Source: Paenibacillus sp. UNC451MF
GTDB taxonomy: Bacteria; Bacillota; Bacilli; Paenibacillales; NBRC-103111
Length of the DNA stretch: 64,000 nt
NCBI RefSeq assembly: GCF_000686845.1
Contig: NZ_JMLS01000005.1
Location: 37,662-101,661 of the forward strand
Direction of reading: 5' to 3'
The first letter of the stretch is position 1, and every line of letters begins with the position of its first letter. Under the pieces are notes generated by a model. The model was given only the letters and a program-made list of their open reading frames with translations. It had not been told where the DNA came from and did not search any database. This document shows positions 34,153 to 43,313 of the stretch, piece by piece. A program made the translations under genes and the position numbers.

Positions 34153-34860
34153 ATGGATTGGAAAAAAAAATATGAATATGGCGTACCGGTAACGGAGCTT
34201 ATTGAAAGATACAAGGAATTATATACGGGTGCCGTATACGATGTACTGGATCATTTGGGATACCCCAATCAGGCTCTCGCGCACGGAGTAAAGCCGATTC
34301 GACCGGACATGGTGCTGGCGGGACCGGCCTTTACCATTAAAGGCATTCCCGACATTAAGGGCGACGAAGACTTGCGCACTCGCCGTATACATTTGTTTAA
34401 CGATATGAGAGCGATCGGCTGCCCGCTTATCGATACGAGAGATTGCAGCATGGATAATCAAGCTGCTCATTATGGTGAGATGAATGCCGTGCTCGGCAAA
34501 GCATCCGGTGTTATCGGTACGGTTGTTGATGGAGGGTGTCGTGATACTGGATTTTTACTAAAGGATAACTTCCCGGTATTTTGCCAATATCAGACTCCGG
34601 TGGAAGCCTTTATGCGCTGGAGCTATTACGACTGGCAAATGCCGATCGGGCTTCGGGGTGCGTTATCTTCGATTGTTTCAGTTCAGCCAGGGGATTTTCT
34701 GTTCGGGGACCTAGACGGTGTCGTGGTCATTCCGCGTGCACTTGTTGTCGAGGTACTGGAAAAAACTGAAGAGCTTGTCCGAGTCGAGAATAATGCTCGG
34801 GCTGAGTTTGCTTCCGGCGCGGACCCTGTAGAAATATACAAAAAATACGGAAAACTATGA
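34153..34860 (+). CDS. RraA-family aldolase/decarboxylase-like protein
   Basis: 235 residues with the RraA/HMG-aldolase fold signature GTVVDGGCRDTGFL, whose Arg-Asp pair binds substrate and metal in this family, and the C-terminal DGVVVIPRALVVEV. Family members cleave 4-hydroxy-4-methyl-2-oxoglutarate, or act as decarboxylases or RNase E inhibitors. Here the neighbours point to a catabolic aldolase acting after a sugar-acid dehydratase; this is inference. ATG 34153 has GGGGAG 8 nt upstream. Confidence 0.83.
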   Translation: MDWKKKYEYGVPVTELIERYKELYTGAVYDVLDHLGYPNQALAHGVKPIRPDMVLAGPAFTIKGIPDIKGDEDLRTRRIHLFNDMRAIGCPLIDTRDCSMDNQAAHYGEMNAVLGKASGVIGTVVDGGCRDTGFLLKDNFPVFCQYQTPVEAFMRWSYYDWQMPIGLRGALSSIVSVQPGDFLFGDLDGVVVIPRALVVEVLEKTEELVRVENNARAEFASGADPVEIYKKYGKL

Positions 34861-34890
34861 AGCTGAGCATTATAAAGGAGGAGCAACCCT

Positions 34891-36081
34891 TTGAAAATTA
34901 TAGACATGCGCACAAGATGTGTCGCTATCCCGACAACAGCGCAATTGAGACATAGCACAGGGGTCCATCCTGGTTATTTTCTTCGCACCGTATTGGAATT
35001 GATTACAGATGAAGGCATCGTCGGTCTGGGTGAAGTAGGCGGAGGCGATGCGCGAGGAGCTTTGCAGAAGCTGAAGCCGAGAATCGTTGGGCTGGACCCA
35101 TTCGAATTGGAATTAATCAAACTAAAGGTGCTTCGCAGCATCTACTATATGTCGAATGCTAGACTGTATGCAGCCATTGAAATGGCATGTCTGGATATCC
35201 AGGGCAAAGTGCTGGGTCGGCCACTCAACGTTTTGCTGGGAGGTAAAGTTCGGGACGAAGTGCCGATGATAGGGTACTTGTTCTGGAGGTATGACCGTCC
35301 GAATGGCGGCGATGATCGCAGTGCTGAAGATATGGCGGATTATTGCGAACAGTTATATCATGAATTAGGTATTACATCTATGAAATTAAAAGCAGGTGTC
35401 ATGAAGCCTGAGGAAGAGGTACGGGTTCTAGAGCTATGCCGCAAGCGTCTAGGCGATTCCTTCGGCCTAAGGATCGATCCGAACGGAGCCTGGTCGGTTC
35501 CAACAGCGATCCGGATGGGACACCGATTGGAAGCACTCGGCTTGGAATATTACGAGGATCCTGCCTGGGGGTTGGAAGGCAACGCCGCTGTACGCAGTCA
35601 AGTGAGGATTCCTATTGCAACGAATATGTATCCAAACAAATTTGACGATTTGGGACCTGCGATCCGAATGGGAGCGGTAGACATCATCCTGACAGATATT
35701 CATTATTGGGAGGGACCTCGAGGGGTAAAGGATCTTGTTGCCATCTGCAATACGTTTAATATGGGTGTTGCTATGCATAGCGGGGTGGAATTCGGCATCG
35801 AGCTGGCTGCCATGCTTCATACAGCATCAACTATTCCTGCGATGATATTTGCTGGAGATGCCCATTACCACTACTTAACGGATGATATTGTAGCGGGTGG
35901 ATTGATGAAATATGAAAACGGTTGCATTAAAGTTCCAACGGGACCGGGTCTGGGCGTGGAGCTTGACGAAGAGAAGATGGCGAAGTATGAGCGCTACTAT
36001 GAAGAGAAGGGCGACTATTATGCCCGGTTCCACCAAGATCCGCGACGACCGGAATGGTATCCGACCATTGGAGGTTATTAA
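34891..36081 (+). CDS. Enolase-superfamily sugar-acid dehydratase, glucarate-dehydratase-like
   Basis: Metal-dependent dehydration of an acid sugar. The 396 residues keep the pattern of glucarate dehydratase: Lys165-x-Lys167 (MKLKAG), metal ligands Asp196 (LRIDPNG), Glu222 (YYEDPAW) and Asn245 (ATNMYP), and an Asp269/His296 pair (TDIHYW, AMHSGVEFG). The use of Asn as third ligand argues for the glucarate dehydratase subgroup over mandelate racemase. The start is TTG 34891 after AAAGGAGGAG. Substrate could be glucarate, galactarate or another aldonate/aldarate; the operon lacks the usual ketoglucarate dehydratase. Confidence 0.85.
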   Translation: MKIIDMRTRCVAIPTTAQLRHSTGVHPGYFLRTVLELITDEGIVGLGEVGGGDARGALQKLKPRIVGLDPFELELIKLKVLRSIYYMSNARLYAAIEMACLDIQGKVLGRPLNVLLGGKVRDEVPMIGYLFWRYDRPNGGDDRSAEDMADYCEQLYHELGITSMKLKAGVMKPEEEVRVLELCRKRLGDSFGLRIDPNGAWSVPTAIRMGHRLEALGLEYYEDPAWGLEGNAAVRSQVRIPIATNMYPNKFDDLGPAIRMGAVDIILTDIHYWEGPRGVKDLVAICNTFNMGVAMHSGVEFGIELAAMLHTASTIPAMIFAGDAHYHYLTDDIVAGGLMKYENGCIKVPTGPGLGVELDEEKMAKYERYYEEKGDYYARFHQDPRRPEWYPTIGGY

Positions 36082-36096
36082 TAGGAGGGTTATAGC

Positions 36097-37188
36097 ATGA
36101 TGTTACAAATGCCATGTGATTCATTGGCCTCACCTTGTGTTCGGGAGCTGCTGGATTGGTTTAAGTCGTTACCCGATCAGGTGGACCGGCGTGTGGTTAT
36201 AGGTCAATACATTACCCGCAATGCGAACAATTCGAATTCATATGATGCCCATCAAGCATGGGAGCGATTCTATCTGGACGTATTTCGCTTGTCGGGCGAG
36301 TATCCGGGCTTGGTCGGATTTGACTTCAGCGGGCGTAATGTGGTTGGAACAGGTATTGAGAACCGCCCCTCCGACTCCAATTGGAGAGAGTACGCTTTAG
36401 AGCATCATGAGCAAGGCGGTTTATTGCGATTTATGTGGCATCCCAGCAATCCATGGACATTGGAAACGTCGTGGTCCTCCATACCCGAAGGCCATCAATT
36501 GGAAGAGCTGATTACACCGGGTAATTCTGTGTATGAACGATGGAATGATTGGCTCAGCGTCATCGCGGATATTATAGCGCAATATGCAGAGAAGGACATT
36601 CCTGTCATCTGGGGACCGCTGCATGAAATGAACGGCAGGTGGTTTTGGTGGGGCACAGGAGCAACGGACCAGCTTTTATCCGTATGGCAGCACATGTTCC
36701 GGTATTTTACCGAGACGAGGGGCTTGCACAACTTACTGTGGATGTATTGTCCTGATGCAAAAGCTCCCTTACAGCGCGCATTGGAACAATATCCTGGCAA
36801 TGAGTATGTGGATATTATCGCTCCCGATCTGTATTACGTTGCTGACGATGTACCCGCGAATTCGCAACTCTATGATGAATTTTCGGACCCAAAATACGGC
36901 AAAGTGCTCGGCTGGGGAGAAGTAGGAATCAATATGGAGACACCGATCGATAACCTCAAATATTTGGATGACATTCGCAGCAGGTTTCCGCTTGTGACTC
37001 TTTATATGCAGTGGGGGGATGTGGTTTCCGGTCAGATTAACAAGCGATATGCCCTGACGTCCAATAACCATATCGTGGAAGTGATGTCGGATTCATGGGC
37101 AATCACGAGAAGTGAGCTTGTGAAACTAAAGAACAATGATGCCATAGCTAAGCGATATGTCGAGAGAAATCAGATACGTAAAGCGTAA
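36097..37188 (+). CDS. Intracellular GH26 glycoside hydrolase (beta-mannanase-like)
   Basis: Hydrolyses beta-mannan or mixed-linkage oligosaccharides. The 363 residues contain the GH26 acid/base motif WGPLHEMNGRWFWWG (Glu177) and nucleophile motif GWGEVG (Glu275). There is no signal peptide, which is unusual for GH26 and implies action on imported oligosaccharides. GGAGG lies before the ATG; ATG 36097 and 36100 are adjacent. It sits between the dehydratase and binding-protein genes. Confidence 0.88.
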   Translation: MMLQMPCDSLASPCVRELLDWFKSLPDQVDRRVVIGQYITRNANNSNSYDAHQAWERFYLDVFRLSGEYPGLVGFDFSGRNVVGTGIENRPSDSNWREYALEHHEQGGLLRFMWHPSNPWTLETSWSSIPEGHQLEELITPGNSVYERWNDWLSVIADIIAQYAEKDIPVIWGPLHEMNGRWFWWGTGATDQLLSVWQHMFRYFTETRGLHNLLWMYCPDAKAPLQRALEQYPGNEYVDIIAPDLYYVADDVPANSQLYDEFSDPKYGKVLGWGEVGINMETPIDNLKYLDDIRSRFPLVTLYMQWGDVVSGQINKRYALTSNNHIVEVMSDSWAITRSELVKLKNNDAIAKRYVERNQIRKA

Positions 37189-37226
37189 TAGGAGAACGAA
37201 ACAAAAAGAAGGAGTGGTAAAACCAG

Positions 37227-38543
37227 ATGACCCATAGAGTCAGGCTTATTTTAAAAGTCAGCACAGCCAGTCTGTTGGCATTATCAATGACGGCCTGTAG
37301 TGCAAGTGGGAAAACCAATACGAACACGAGCGCCAACGTCAACACGAGCAATCAGGCTGCTTCAGAGAAAACGAATGAACCGGTAGAGCTTGTTATTTAT
37401 TCCGAAAGCGGCTGGTCCCAAGAAGAATTTAATGAGCGGTTCGGAGATTCCATCCGCAAAAAGTTCCCTCAGCATACCTTCAAATATATTACCAAGCAGG
37501 GAGCGGGACCGCTGTTGCCTGAAGTGGTCGCTTCAGGAACGAACATCGACATTTATTGGGACGCTGTATCCAAAATCTTTACGAACTTAAAAGATATGAA
37601 GCTTGAGTATGATATGTCGGACATGATCAAGAAACGGCAAATGGACTTGAACAAGCTGGAACCGTCCACAGTAGAGTACGCAAAGCAAAGCTCAGACGGC
37701 AAAATGTACGCTCTTCCTGTCGTTATCAACACGCAAGCCTTGTATTATAACAAAGATATATTTGACAGGTTCGGGGTCCCTTACCCTAAGGATGGCATGA
37801 CGTGGGATGAAATTCTGGATTTAGGCAAAAAGTTTAATAAAGTGGACGGAGGCACCGAATATTACGGAATAGGCTTATATAACAATCAGTATCTTGTTTT
37901 GAATCCATTTTCTTTATCGTATGTGGATCCTAAAACAGAGAAAGCCACGATTCAAAATGAAAAATGGAAGCCGGTTTACGACGTTCTTACGAAAATTTAT
38001 CAGACAGCTGGAAATAAAATGCGTTCACCGACTTTTTTTACGAAGGATAAAAATATTGCAATGACGGTTGCCTTGGGCAATTATTTCTTGACCCCGCCTA
38101 TGGCGGATATGAATTGGGATATCGTGTCGTTCCCTAAATATAAGGAAGCGCCGAATTTGGGTCCGCAAACCTTGCCAACGTACTTCAGCATCACCTCGAC
38201 GAGCAAGCACAAGGAACTGGCGATGGATGTCATTCAGCATATATTAAGCGATGAAAAGCAAACGGAGTTGTCACGTAAAGGAATTATTCCGGTGCTGACC
38301 GATCCGAGCATTAAGAAACAGTTTGGCGAGAGCAGTCCTCATAAAGGGAAAAATTTGCAAACCATTGTGAATCAAAACTATTCATCAGTTGCTCCGAAAA
38401 CAAAATATGATACCAATGCAGAAAAAATATATCTCAAATATGATGCAGATCTCGCGACAGGCAAAATGGATTTGAATACGGCTTTCCGTCAAATAGAGGA
38501 AGAAACGAACAATATGATTGCAAAAGAAAAAGGGGTTAAGTAA
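37227..38543 (+). CDS. ABC sugar-binding lipoprotein, orphan
   Basis: 438-residue extracellular solute-binding protein of the CUT1 family, with signal peptide and lipobox MTAC (Cys near residue 24) followed by an Asn/Thr/Ser-rich linker. The domain resembles oligosaccharide-binding proteins. It is the last gene of the operon; no permease or ATPase is adjacent, so it must work with a transporter encoded elsewhere. AAGGAG lies about 13 nt before the ATG, a long spacing. Confidence 0.88.
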   Translation: MTHRVRLILKVSTASLLALSMTACSASGKTNTNTSANVNTSNQAASEKTNEPVELVIYSESGWSQEEFNERFGDSIRKKFPQHTFKYITKQGAGPLLPEVVASGTNIDIYWDAVSKIFTNLKDMKLEYDMSDMIKKRQMDLNKLEPSTVEYAKQSSDGKMYALPVVINTQALYYNKDIFDRFGVPYPKDGMTWDEILDLGKKFNKVDGGTEYYGIGLYNNQYLVLNPFSLSYVDPKTEKATIQNEKWKPVYDVLTKIYQTAGNKMRSPTFFTKDKNIAMTVALGNYFLTPPMADMNWDIVSFPKYKEAPNLGPQTLPTYFSITSTSKHKELAMDVIQHILSDEKQTELSRKGIIPVLTDPSIKKQFGESSPHKGKNLQTIVNQNYSSVAPKTKYDTNAEKIYLKYDADLATGKMDLNTAFRQIEEETNNMIAKEKGVK

Positions 38544-38601
38544 GAATTGACTACTTATCGAAAATGCGGTGATCGGAGTGAAGGAAAGCGATCGGCCGTT
38601 C

Positions 38602-38640
38602 ATAAGCCACAGTGCGGAAAATATCCGAACTGTGGTTATT
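38602..38640 (+). terminator. Hairpin after the binding-protein gene
   Basis: ATAAGCCACAGT pairs with ACTGTGGTTAT with one bulge, and CGGA/TCCG pairs inside. There is no T-run, so termination is uncertain. The remainder of 38544-38888 is AT-rich near its end and shows no gene I recognise. Confidence 0.4.
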
Positions 38641-38888
38641 CGTTGTTCTAGGAAGTTACCGCTGCTAATTTTCTGATAACAACAACTAATGAATTTCACA
38701 TAATAAATTCTGCTTCTAAGCTGTCTAGCTGGAGGGATACCCACCGCTGTATTTTGCCAAAGGGACTCTAAAATAGGAACTGTTAATTTATGTAAATATC
38801 ATGTAAATTGTATGTGATACAAAATTGTATGGTGTAATGAATGGTTGATGCCCATGTAATTATTTAATTATAAGGAGGTAGTGATTCC

Positions 38889-39680
38889 TTGGTTCCAATC
38901 GATTTAAACGAAATACCAAATGATTTTAAACATTACTTAGGTGTTATTAAAGATATCACATTTCCAAGGCAGGGCCATACTTCTGATGTTGGAATTATTC
39001 AAAGCGAACATGGCAAGTTTGTTCTAAAAAGAACAAAAGGCGAGCAGTATTCTGCCTGGCTCTCTGACGAAGTACAAGTTGTAAAGAGTCTTTCTGTAGC
39101 ACCGTTATCAACTCCAAAGGTATATCATTTTGTTGAACAAAAAAGTGAAGATCAAGCTTGGGCTTTGATGGAATTTTTTGAAGGAGATACATTAAGATCT
39201 ACCTTAAGTAATGAAAGTGATAGGGATAGAAAGCATGAATTAATATATAAATTTGGGAAAGCTTTGTCTCAAATTCATTCAACACCCTGTCCAATAGCTC
39301 TAGTTAAAGATGGATTGTGGCTGGATGAAATGCTGCGACGAGCGGAAATAAATGTACGAAGATATAAGGTTGACGGTACGGAAGATTTATTACAATTTTT
39401 GAAAGATAACAAGCCAGCGCCGGTAGAGAATACACTCATTCATGGTGATTTTACAATTGATAATGTATTGGTTCATGAAGGAGAAATTACAGGTGTGATA
39501 GATTGGAGCGGGGGAGCATTAGGCGACCCGCGTTATGATGTGTGTTTGGCAATACGACCAAAGCCGAACATCTTTGAAGAGGAAGCTGAGGTTCATACGT
39601 TCTTCGAAGGCTATGGCAAGCGGAGCATAGGAGAGAGCGAATTTCATTATTTTGAAAAAGGACTCTATGCCTTTTTTTGA
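38889..39680 (+). CDS. Aminoglycoside-phosphotransferase-family kinase
   Basis: ATP-dependent small-molecule kinase of 263 residues. The catalytic loop HGDFTIDN and metal-binding IDWSGG (about residues 180-205) are intact. The N-lobe shows VLKRT with the ATP-binding Lys. Family members phosphorylate aminoglycosides, choline, homoserine or sugars; nothing here tells which, and resistance should not be assumed. The start is TTG 38889 with AAGGAGGT about 10 nt upstream. It is AT-richer than its neighbours, which may reflect transfer. Confidence 0.82.
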   Translation: MVPIDLNEIPNDFKHYLGVIKDITFPRQGHTSDVGIIQSEHGKFVLKRTKGEQYSAWLSDEVQVVKSLSVAPLSTPKVYHFVEQKSEDQAWALMEFFEGDTLRSTLSNESDRDRKHELIYKFGKALSQIHSTPCPIALVKDGLWLDEMLRRAEINVRRYKVDGTEDLLQFLKDNKPAPVENTLIHGDFTIDNVLVHEGEITGVIDWSGGALGDPRYDVCLAIRPKPNIFEEEAEVHTFFEGYGKRSIGESEFHYFEKGLYAFF

Positions 39681-39871
39681 TTTGGCTTAGAAATGCGTCA
39701 GAGAAAAATGCTCGCCGAGTGGACCAGCTATCGTGGGTATGTAGATTAACACTGGCAAAATGATATGGAGACCTAGAGGGAATAACACAACAAGTTGACT
39801 CCAAGATAGCAATTTATAAGAAACCATGTTATAGATCTTTTGGTATATTTAAGGAAAAGGAGGTTGGAACT

Positions 39872-40669
39872 ATGCGGCTCAAAAACAAGAACGCGGTGAT
39901 TTACGGAGGGGGCGGTGCGATCGGCAGTGCGGTTGCTCGTGCTTTTGCCCGAGAGGGAGCGAGGGTTTACCTCGCAGGCCCTACGCTTCAGAAACTAGAT
40001 GCGGTAGCTAGTGAAATCGCTGCTTCAGGGGGAATTGTCGATATTGCTCAAGTCGATGCTCTTGACGAACAGGCAGTAGTGAAGCATTCTGATGCTGTGG
40101 CGGCGAAGGCAGGTGGCATCGACATTGCGCTGAATGCAGTAGGCTTTGTTCATGTACAGGGAACACCGTTCGCAGAACTATCTCTTGAGGACTTTGAGTA
40201 CCCGGTCGCACGTTACATTCGGACAAATTATATTACTGCAAAGGCTGCGGCGCGGCACATGGGGAAGAATAAATCGGGAGTCATTCTCACTCTCTCGACA
40301 CCAGCATCTCTTATGCCAGGACCAGGCTATATGGGACACAGTGTCGCCTGTGCCGGGGTTGAAGCTTTTTCCCGCCATCTGGCGGGTGAGCTTGGGCAGC
40401 AAGGGATTCGGGTTATTTGCATCAGGTCCCATATGATTCCGGAGACAGTGGAAGCAGGTTCTCACAGCCGGGAAATCTTCAGTCACAATGCAGAGCTTGC
40501 CGGGATTAAGCTTGAAGAAATGTTAGCGGGTGCGGCGGGCAGCACGCTGCTGAAGCGACTTCCCACGCTTGCTGAGGTTGCGAACACAGCTGTCTTTATG
40601 GCATCGGAACAAGCTGGAGCAATGACAGGTACAGTGGCCAATTTGACCTCCGGCTTTATTTTGGATTAA
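39872..40669 (+). CDS. Atypical SDR-family protein lacking the Tyr-Lys pair
   Basis: 265 residues with the SDR fold. GGGGAIGSAVARAF matches the nucleotide-binding glycine motif, and the C-terminal SEQAGAMTGTVANLTSG tail is normal. At the active site the alignment of HSVACAGVEAF with YIAAKGGIEAF of the SDR at 33364 places His156 and Cys160 at the positions of the catalytic Tyr and Lys; Ser142/Ser146 may still supply the Ser. It may be a non-reductase or use different chemistry. AAGGAGG precedes the ATG. Single gene, followed by a terminator. Confidence 0.82.
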   Translation: MRLKNKNAVIYGGGGAIGSAVARAFAREGARVYLAGPTLQKLDAVASEIAASGGIVDIAQVDALDEQAVVKHSDAVAAKAGGIDIALNAVGFVHVQGTPFAELSLEDFEYPVARYIRTNYITAKAAARHMGKNKSGVILTLSTPASLMPGPGYMGHSVACAGVEAFSRHLAGELGQQGIRVICIRSHMIPETVEAGSHSREIFSHNAELAGIKLEEMLAGAAGSTLLKRLPTLAEVANTAVFMASEQAGAMTGTVANLTSGFILD

Positions 40670-40745
40670 TTAGAGCATTTATTAAACAAAAAAGAATATG
40701 GGCTAACCCTAAGGCTGGGCTGTGCGAGAGTTAATATAAGGCAGA

Positions 40746-40791
40746 AGAACCTTCAGAACCACTAAACAAAGTGGATTTGAAGGTTCTTTTA
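40746..40791 (+). terminator. Rho-independent terminator
   Basis: AGAACCTTCA/TGAAGGTTCT form a perfect 10-bp stem with inner CCACT/AGTGG, followed by TTTT, downstream of the atypical SDR. Confidence 0.85.
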
Positions 40792-40913
40792 TGCTTGAGA
40801 AGCAGGAGTTTGGCTAGAGCCAAGCTTTTATTATACCCAGTGGGAGTTAGTGGAATGAACTTTTCCCGCAGTCTAGCGATTACAGCTATAATTCTAATCA
40901 CATTCATAGCCTG

Positions 40914-40936
40914 AACGCCCTATGGCGTTTTTTTCG
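40914..40936 (+). terminator. Short terminator-like hairpin upstream of the two-component operon
   Basis: AACGCC/GGCGTT with a four-base loop, followed by seven T. It lies just before the regulator's direct repeats and insulates that promoter from read-through. Nothing else is evident in 40792-40913. Confidence 0.7.
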
Positions 40937-40950
40937 TTTTTTTCCCATAA

Positions 40951-40988
40951 GTTCATAATCAGTTCATATTAGCAAGGTATGATAAAAT
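40951..40988 (+). promoter_or_regulatory. Direct-repeat operator and promoter of the two-component operon
   Basis: GTTCATAATCAGTTCATATT (40951-40970) holds two TTCATA half-sites 11 bp apart, the geometry used by OmpR-family regulators. A TAAAAT -10 (40983-40988) begins 20 bp after the start of the second half-site. The same arrangement precedes the RND operon. Confidence 0.7.
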
Positions 40989-41104
40989 AGGATAAGAATG
41001 CGTTCAGGTATACATAACGTTTAAATCACGGAAGTACTCAAGCCGGCTAATGTCCAAGGGACGGCATTGAGCGGCTTAGTGTGTCAACGAAAGAAGGAAC
41101 GATG

Positions 41105-41782
41105 ATGACCAAAGTGTTAATTGTGGACGATGATCCTTTTATAAGACAACTGATCAAGCTAGCTCTGCGAAACGATGAGATGCAGCTGCTTGACAGCAGC
41201 AACGGGCTTGAGGCGCTGGAATTGCTGGAGCGGACAAGGGTCGATCTGGTCATTCTCGATATTATGATGCCGCTGATGGACGGCTGGGAGCTGTGCAAAG
41301 AAGTGCGAAGTCGATATCCAGACCTTCCGCTTCTGATGGTGACGGCAAAAAGCGAGCCAGCGCATAAGGTGAAGGGCTTCCAGCTAGGCACCGACGATTA
41401 TGTGGTCAAGCCGTTCGACCCGATGGAGCTCGCTATGCGGGTTAAGGCATTGATGAAGCGATATAAGATCAATACCTCCCAAGTCATGCTGGTTGGGGAA
41501 ACGGAATTGAACCGAAAAAATCTTGAAGTGAACCAGCAGGGCAAAAGACAGACGCTTCCTTTGAAGGAGTTTGAGTTGTTGTTTACCCTAGCGGGGCATC
41601 CGAATCAGGTGTTTACGAGGCATCAGCTGGTAGACCAAATTTGGGGTATGGATTATGAAGGAGAAGAGCGCACAGTGGATGTTCATATCAAGAGACTCAG
41701 AGAACGGTTCACTGAAGAGGATTCCGATTTTTCGATAGTTACCGTACGAGGACTTGGTTACAAATTGGAGCTTAAGGCATGA
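41105..41782 (+). CDS. OmpR-family response regulator
   Basis: 225 residues: a receiver domain (1-115) with acidic pocket DDD (8-10), phospho-acceptor Asp52 (LVILDIMMP) and Lys in DDYVVKPFDP, then a winged-helix DNA-binding domain (about 130-225, ending TVRGLGYKLE). AAGGA lies 7 nt before ATG 41105; an ATG at 41102 is adjacent. The kinase gene overlaps by 4 nt. Matching direct repeats before this operon and the RND operon suggest it controls both. Confidence 0.93.
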   Translation: MTKVLIVDDDPFIRQLIKLALRNDEMQLLDSSNGLEALELLERTRVDLVILDIMMPLMDGWELCKEVRSRYPDLPLLMVTAKSEPAHKVKGFQLGTDDYVVKPFDPMELAMRVKALMKRYKINTSQVMLVGETELNRKNLEVNQQGKRQTLPLKEFELLFTLAGHPNQVFTRHQLVDQIWGMDYEGEERTVDVHIKRLRERFTEEDSDFSIVTVRGLGYKLELKA

Positions 41783-43149
41783 TCCGCTCTTTATATGTTC
41801 GAGTTGCACTGACGTTTATCGTATCGGTCATTTTGGGCTTGTGCATTGCGTTCTACGCATCGAATTACTGGTTTAGAGATTTGTTCGAATCAGAGATGCA
41901 GAAGGATCTATATAATGCTTCGGAGGACATGGTCGCTATTTTCCAGGAAATGAAGGGAACCGATATGGAGACTTATTTGCACAACCTTCATTGGGCCAAG
42001 CGGTACTACGTCACGCTGTACGATTCCAAGCTGAACAAGAGTGTTTTCGGACCTAAGCAGGAGCGGACGACCCTATCGGATGCGATAGTGCAGCAAGTAT
42101 TGAATGGTCAGGTTGCGAGACAATCTGGAGAACCTTTCGATCAGTATGTAGGTTATCCGTTTAAAATAAAGGACGATAGCTATGCTGTCTTCGTACAGCC
42201 GATTATGAGGAATACCGAGGACAACTTCAGGTATATCTTAATTACTGTTCTAGTCGTCACATTGATCATGGGAAGCACATTCGTGCTAATTGCAGCACGT
42301 TATTTGGTCAAGCCCCTTAAATTAATGACACAGGCTACCAAGAGGATATCCAAGGGAGATTTTGATATTACCTTTAGTTGGTTGAAACGCAAGGACGAGG
42401 TCGGAGATCTGGCCCGAAGCTTCAGTCATATGGCAGGGGAGCTCAAGCAGCTTGAGCTGATGCGGCAGGATTTTGTCTCCAGTGTGTCCCATGAGATTCA
42501 GTCGCCGTTAACGTCGATTGCGGGATTTTCCAAGCTCATCCGGTACACCGAGCTGCCTGAAGAGGAGCGTCATCAGTACTTGGAAATCATTATGACCGAG
42601 TCGGAACGGTTGTCCCGTCTTAGCGATAACTTGCTCAGTCTTGCCTCTCTGGAATCGGAGCATCATCCGTTTCATCCGGTTTCTTACCGTCTTGACGAGC
42701 AAATACGCCGAATTATTGTGTCACAGGAGCCGATTTGGTCCGCCAAGCAGCTGGAGATGGAGCTTACATTGCCGCAGGTGATGATCGTTGGGGATGAAGA
42801 TCAGCTCAGTCAGGTTTGGATTAATCTGTTGAGTAACGCAATCAAGTTCACGCCTAAAGGCGGCAGGATTAAGGTGAAGCTGGAATTATTGACGGACCGT
42901 GTGCAAGTATCGGTTCATGATACGGGTATTGGCATTTCAACGGACGAAATCCATCATATATTTGACCGCTTCTATAAAGCGGATCGCTCCAGACAGCGCG
43001 AGGTCGGTGGCAACGGGCTGGGACTTTCAATTGTCAGAAAGATTATCGAGCTGCATCAAGGTATGATTACTGTCGACAGTAAGCAAGGCAAAGGTTCTGT
43101 GTTTAGAGTGAGTCTTCCCGGGGTGATGAAGAAAAAAGCTTTATCCTGA
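41779..43149 (+). CDS. HAMP-domain sensor histidine kinase
   Basis: 456 residues: membrane helix (about 7-27), extracellular sensor (about 28-150), second helix (about 155-178), HAMP, HisKA with SVSHEIQSPL (phospho-His238), and HATPase with NLLSNAIKFTPKGG, DTGIGI and GNGLGLSIV. Note Gln rather than the usual Arg/Leu after the H-E motif (HEIQSPL), as is common in Firmicutes. It overlaps the regulator stop codon. The adjacent RND operon suggests it senses envelope stress or a toxic compound. Confidence 0.93.
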   Translation: MIRSLYVRVALTFIVSVILGLCIAFYASNYWFRDLFESEMQKDLYNASEDMVAIFQEMKGTDMETYLHNLHWAKRYYVTLYDSKLNKSVFGPKQERTTLSDAIVQQVLNGQVARQSGEPFDQYVGYPFKIKDDSYAVFVQPIMRNTEDNFRYILITVLVVTLIMGSTFVLIAARYLVKPLKLMTQATKRISKGDFDITFSWLKRKDEVGDLARSFSHMAGELKQLELMRQDFVSSVSHEIQSPLTSIAGFSKLIRYTELPEEERHQYLEIIMTESERLSRLSDNLLSLASLESEHHPFHPVSYRLDEQIRRIIVSQEPIWSAKQLEMELTLPQVMIVGDEDQLSQVWINLLSNAIKFTPKGGRIKVKLELLTDRVQVSVHDTGIGISTDEIHHIFDRFYKADRSRQREVGGNGLGLSIVRKIIELHQGMITVDSKQGKGSVFRVSLPGVMKKKALS

Positions 43150-43186
43150 GAGTGAAAGCATTAGGATTGTAAAGGAAAGCGGGTGT

Positions 43187-43213
43187 CCGATAAGCGGGCA
43201 TCGGCTTTTTTTC
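43187..43213 (+). terminator. Rho-independent terminator
   Basis: CCGAT/ATCGG stem around an eight-base loop, followed by CTTTTTTT, after the histidine kinase gene. Confidence 0.65.
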
Positions 43214-43218
43214 GTATT

Positions 43219-43256
43219 ATTCATATTGAGTTCATATTGCCATATTATTCTAGAAT
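43219..43256 (+). promoter_or_regulatory. Direct-repeat operator and promoter of the RND operon
   Basis: ATTCATATTGAGTTCATATT (43219-43238) matches the operator of the two-component operon at 17 of 20 positions. The half-sites are 11 bp apart and a TAGAAT -10 (43251-43256) begins 20 bp after the second half-site, the same offset. Confidence 0.75.
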
Positions 43257-43313
43257 TTGTACGTGAAAAGATAGACGAAGATAAACCAGGAAAGGACCGA
43301 GGGGAGTGCTGAA

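Noticed and set aside
38889..39680. Aminoglycoside resistance gene
   Set aside because: Only the general phosphotransferase motifs are present; the family includes many metabolic kinases.
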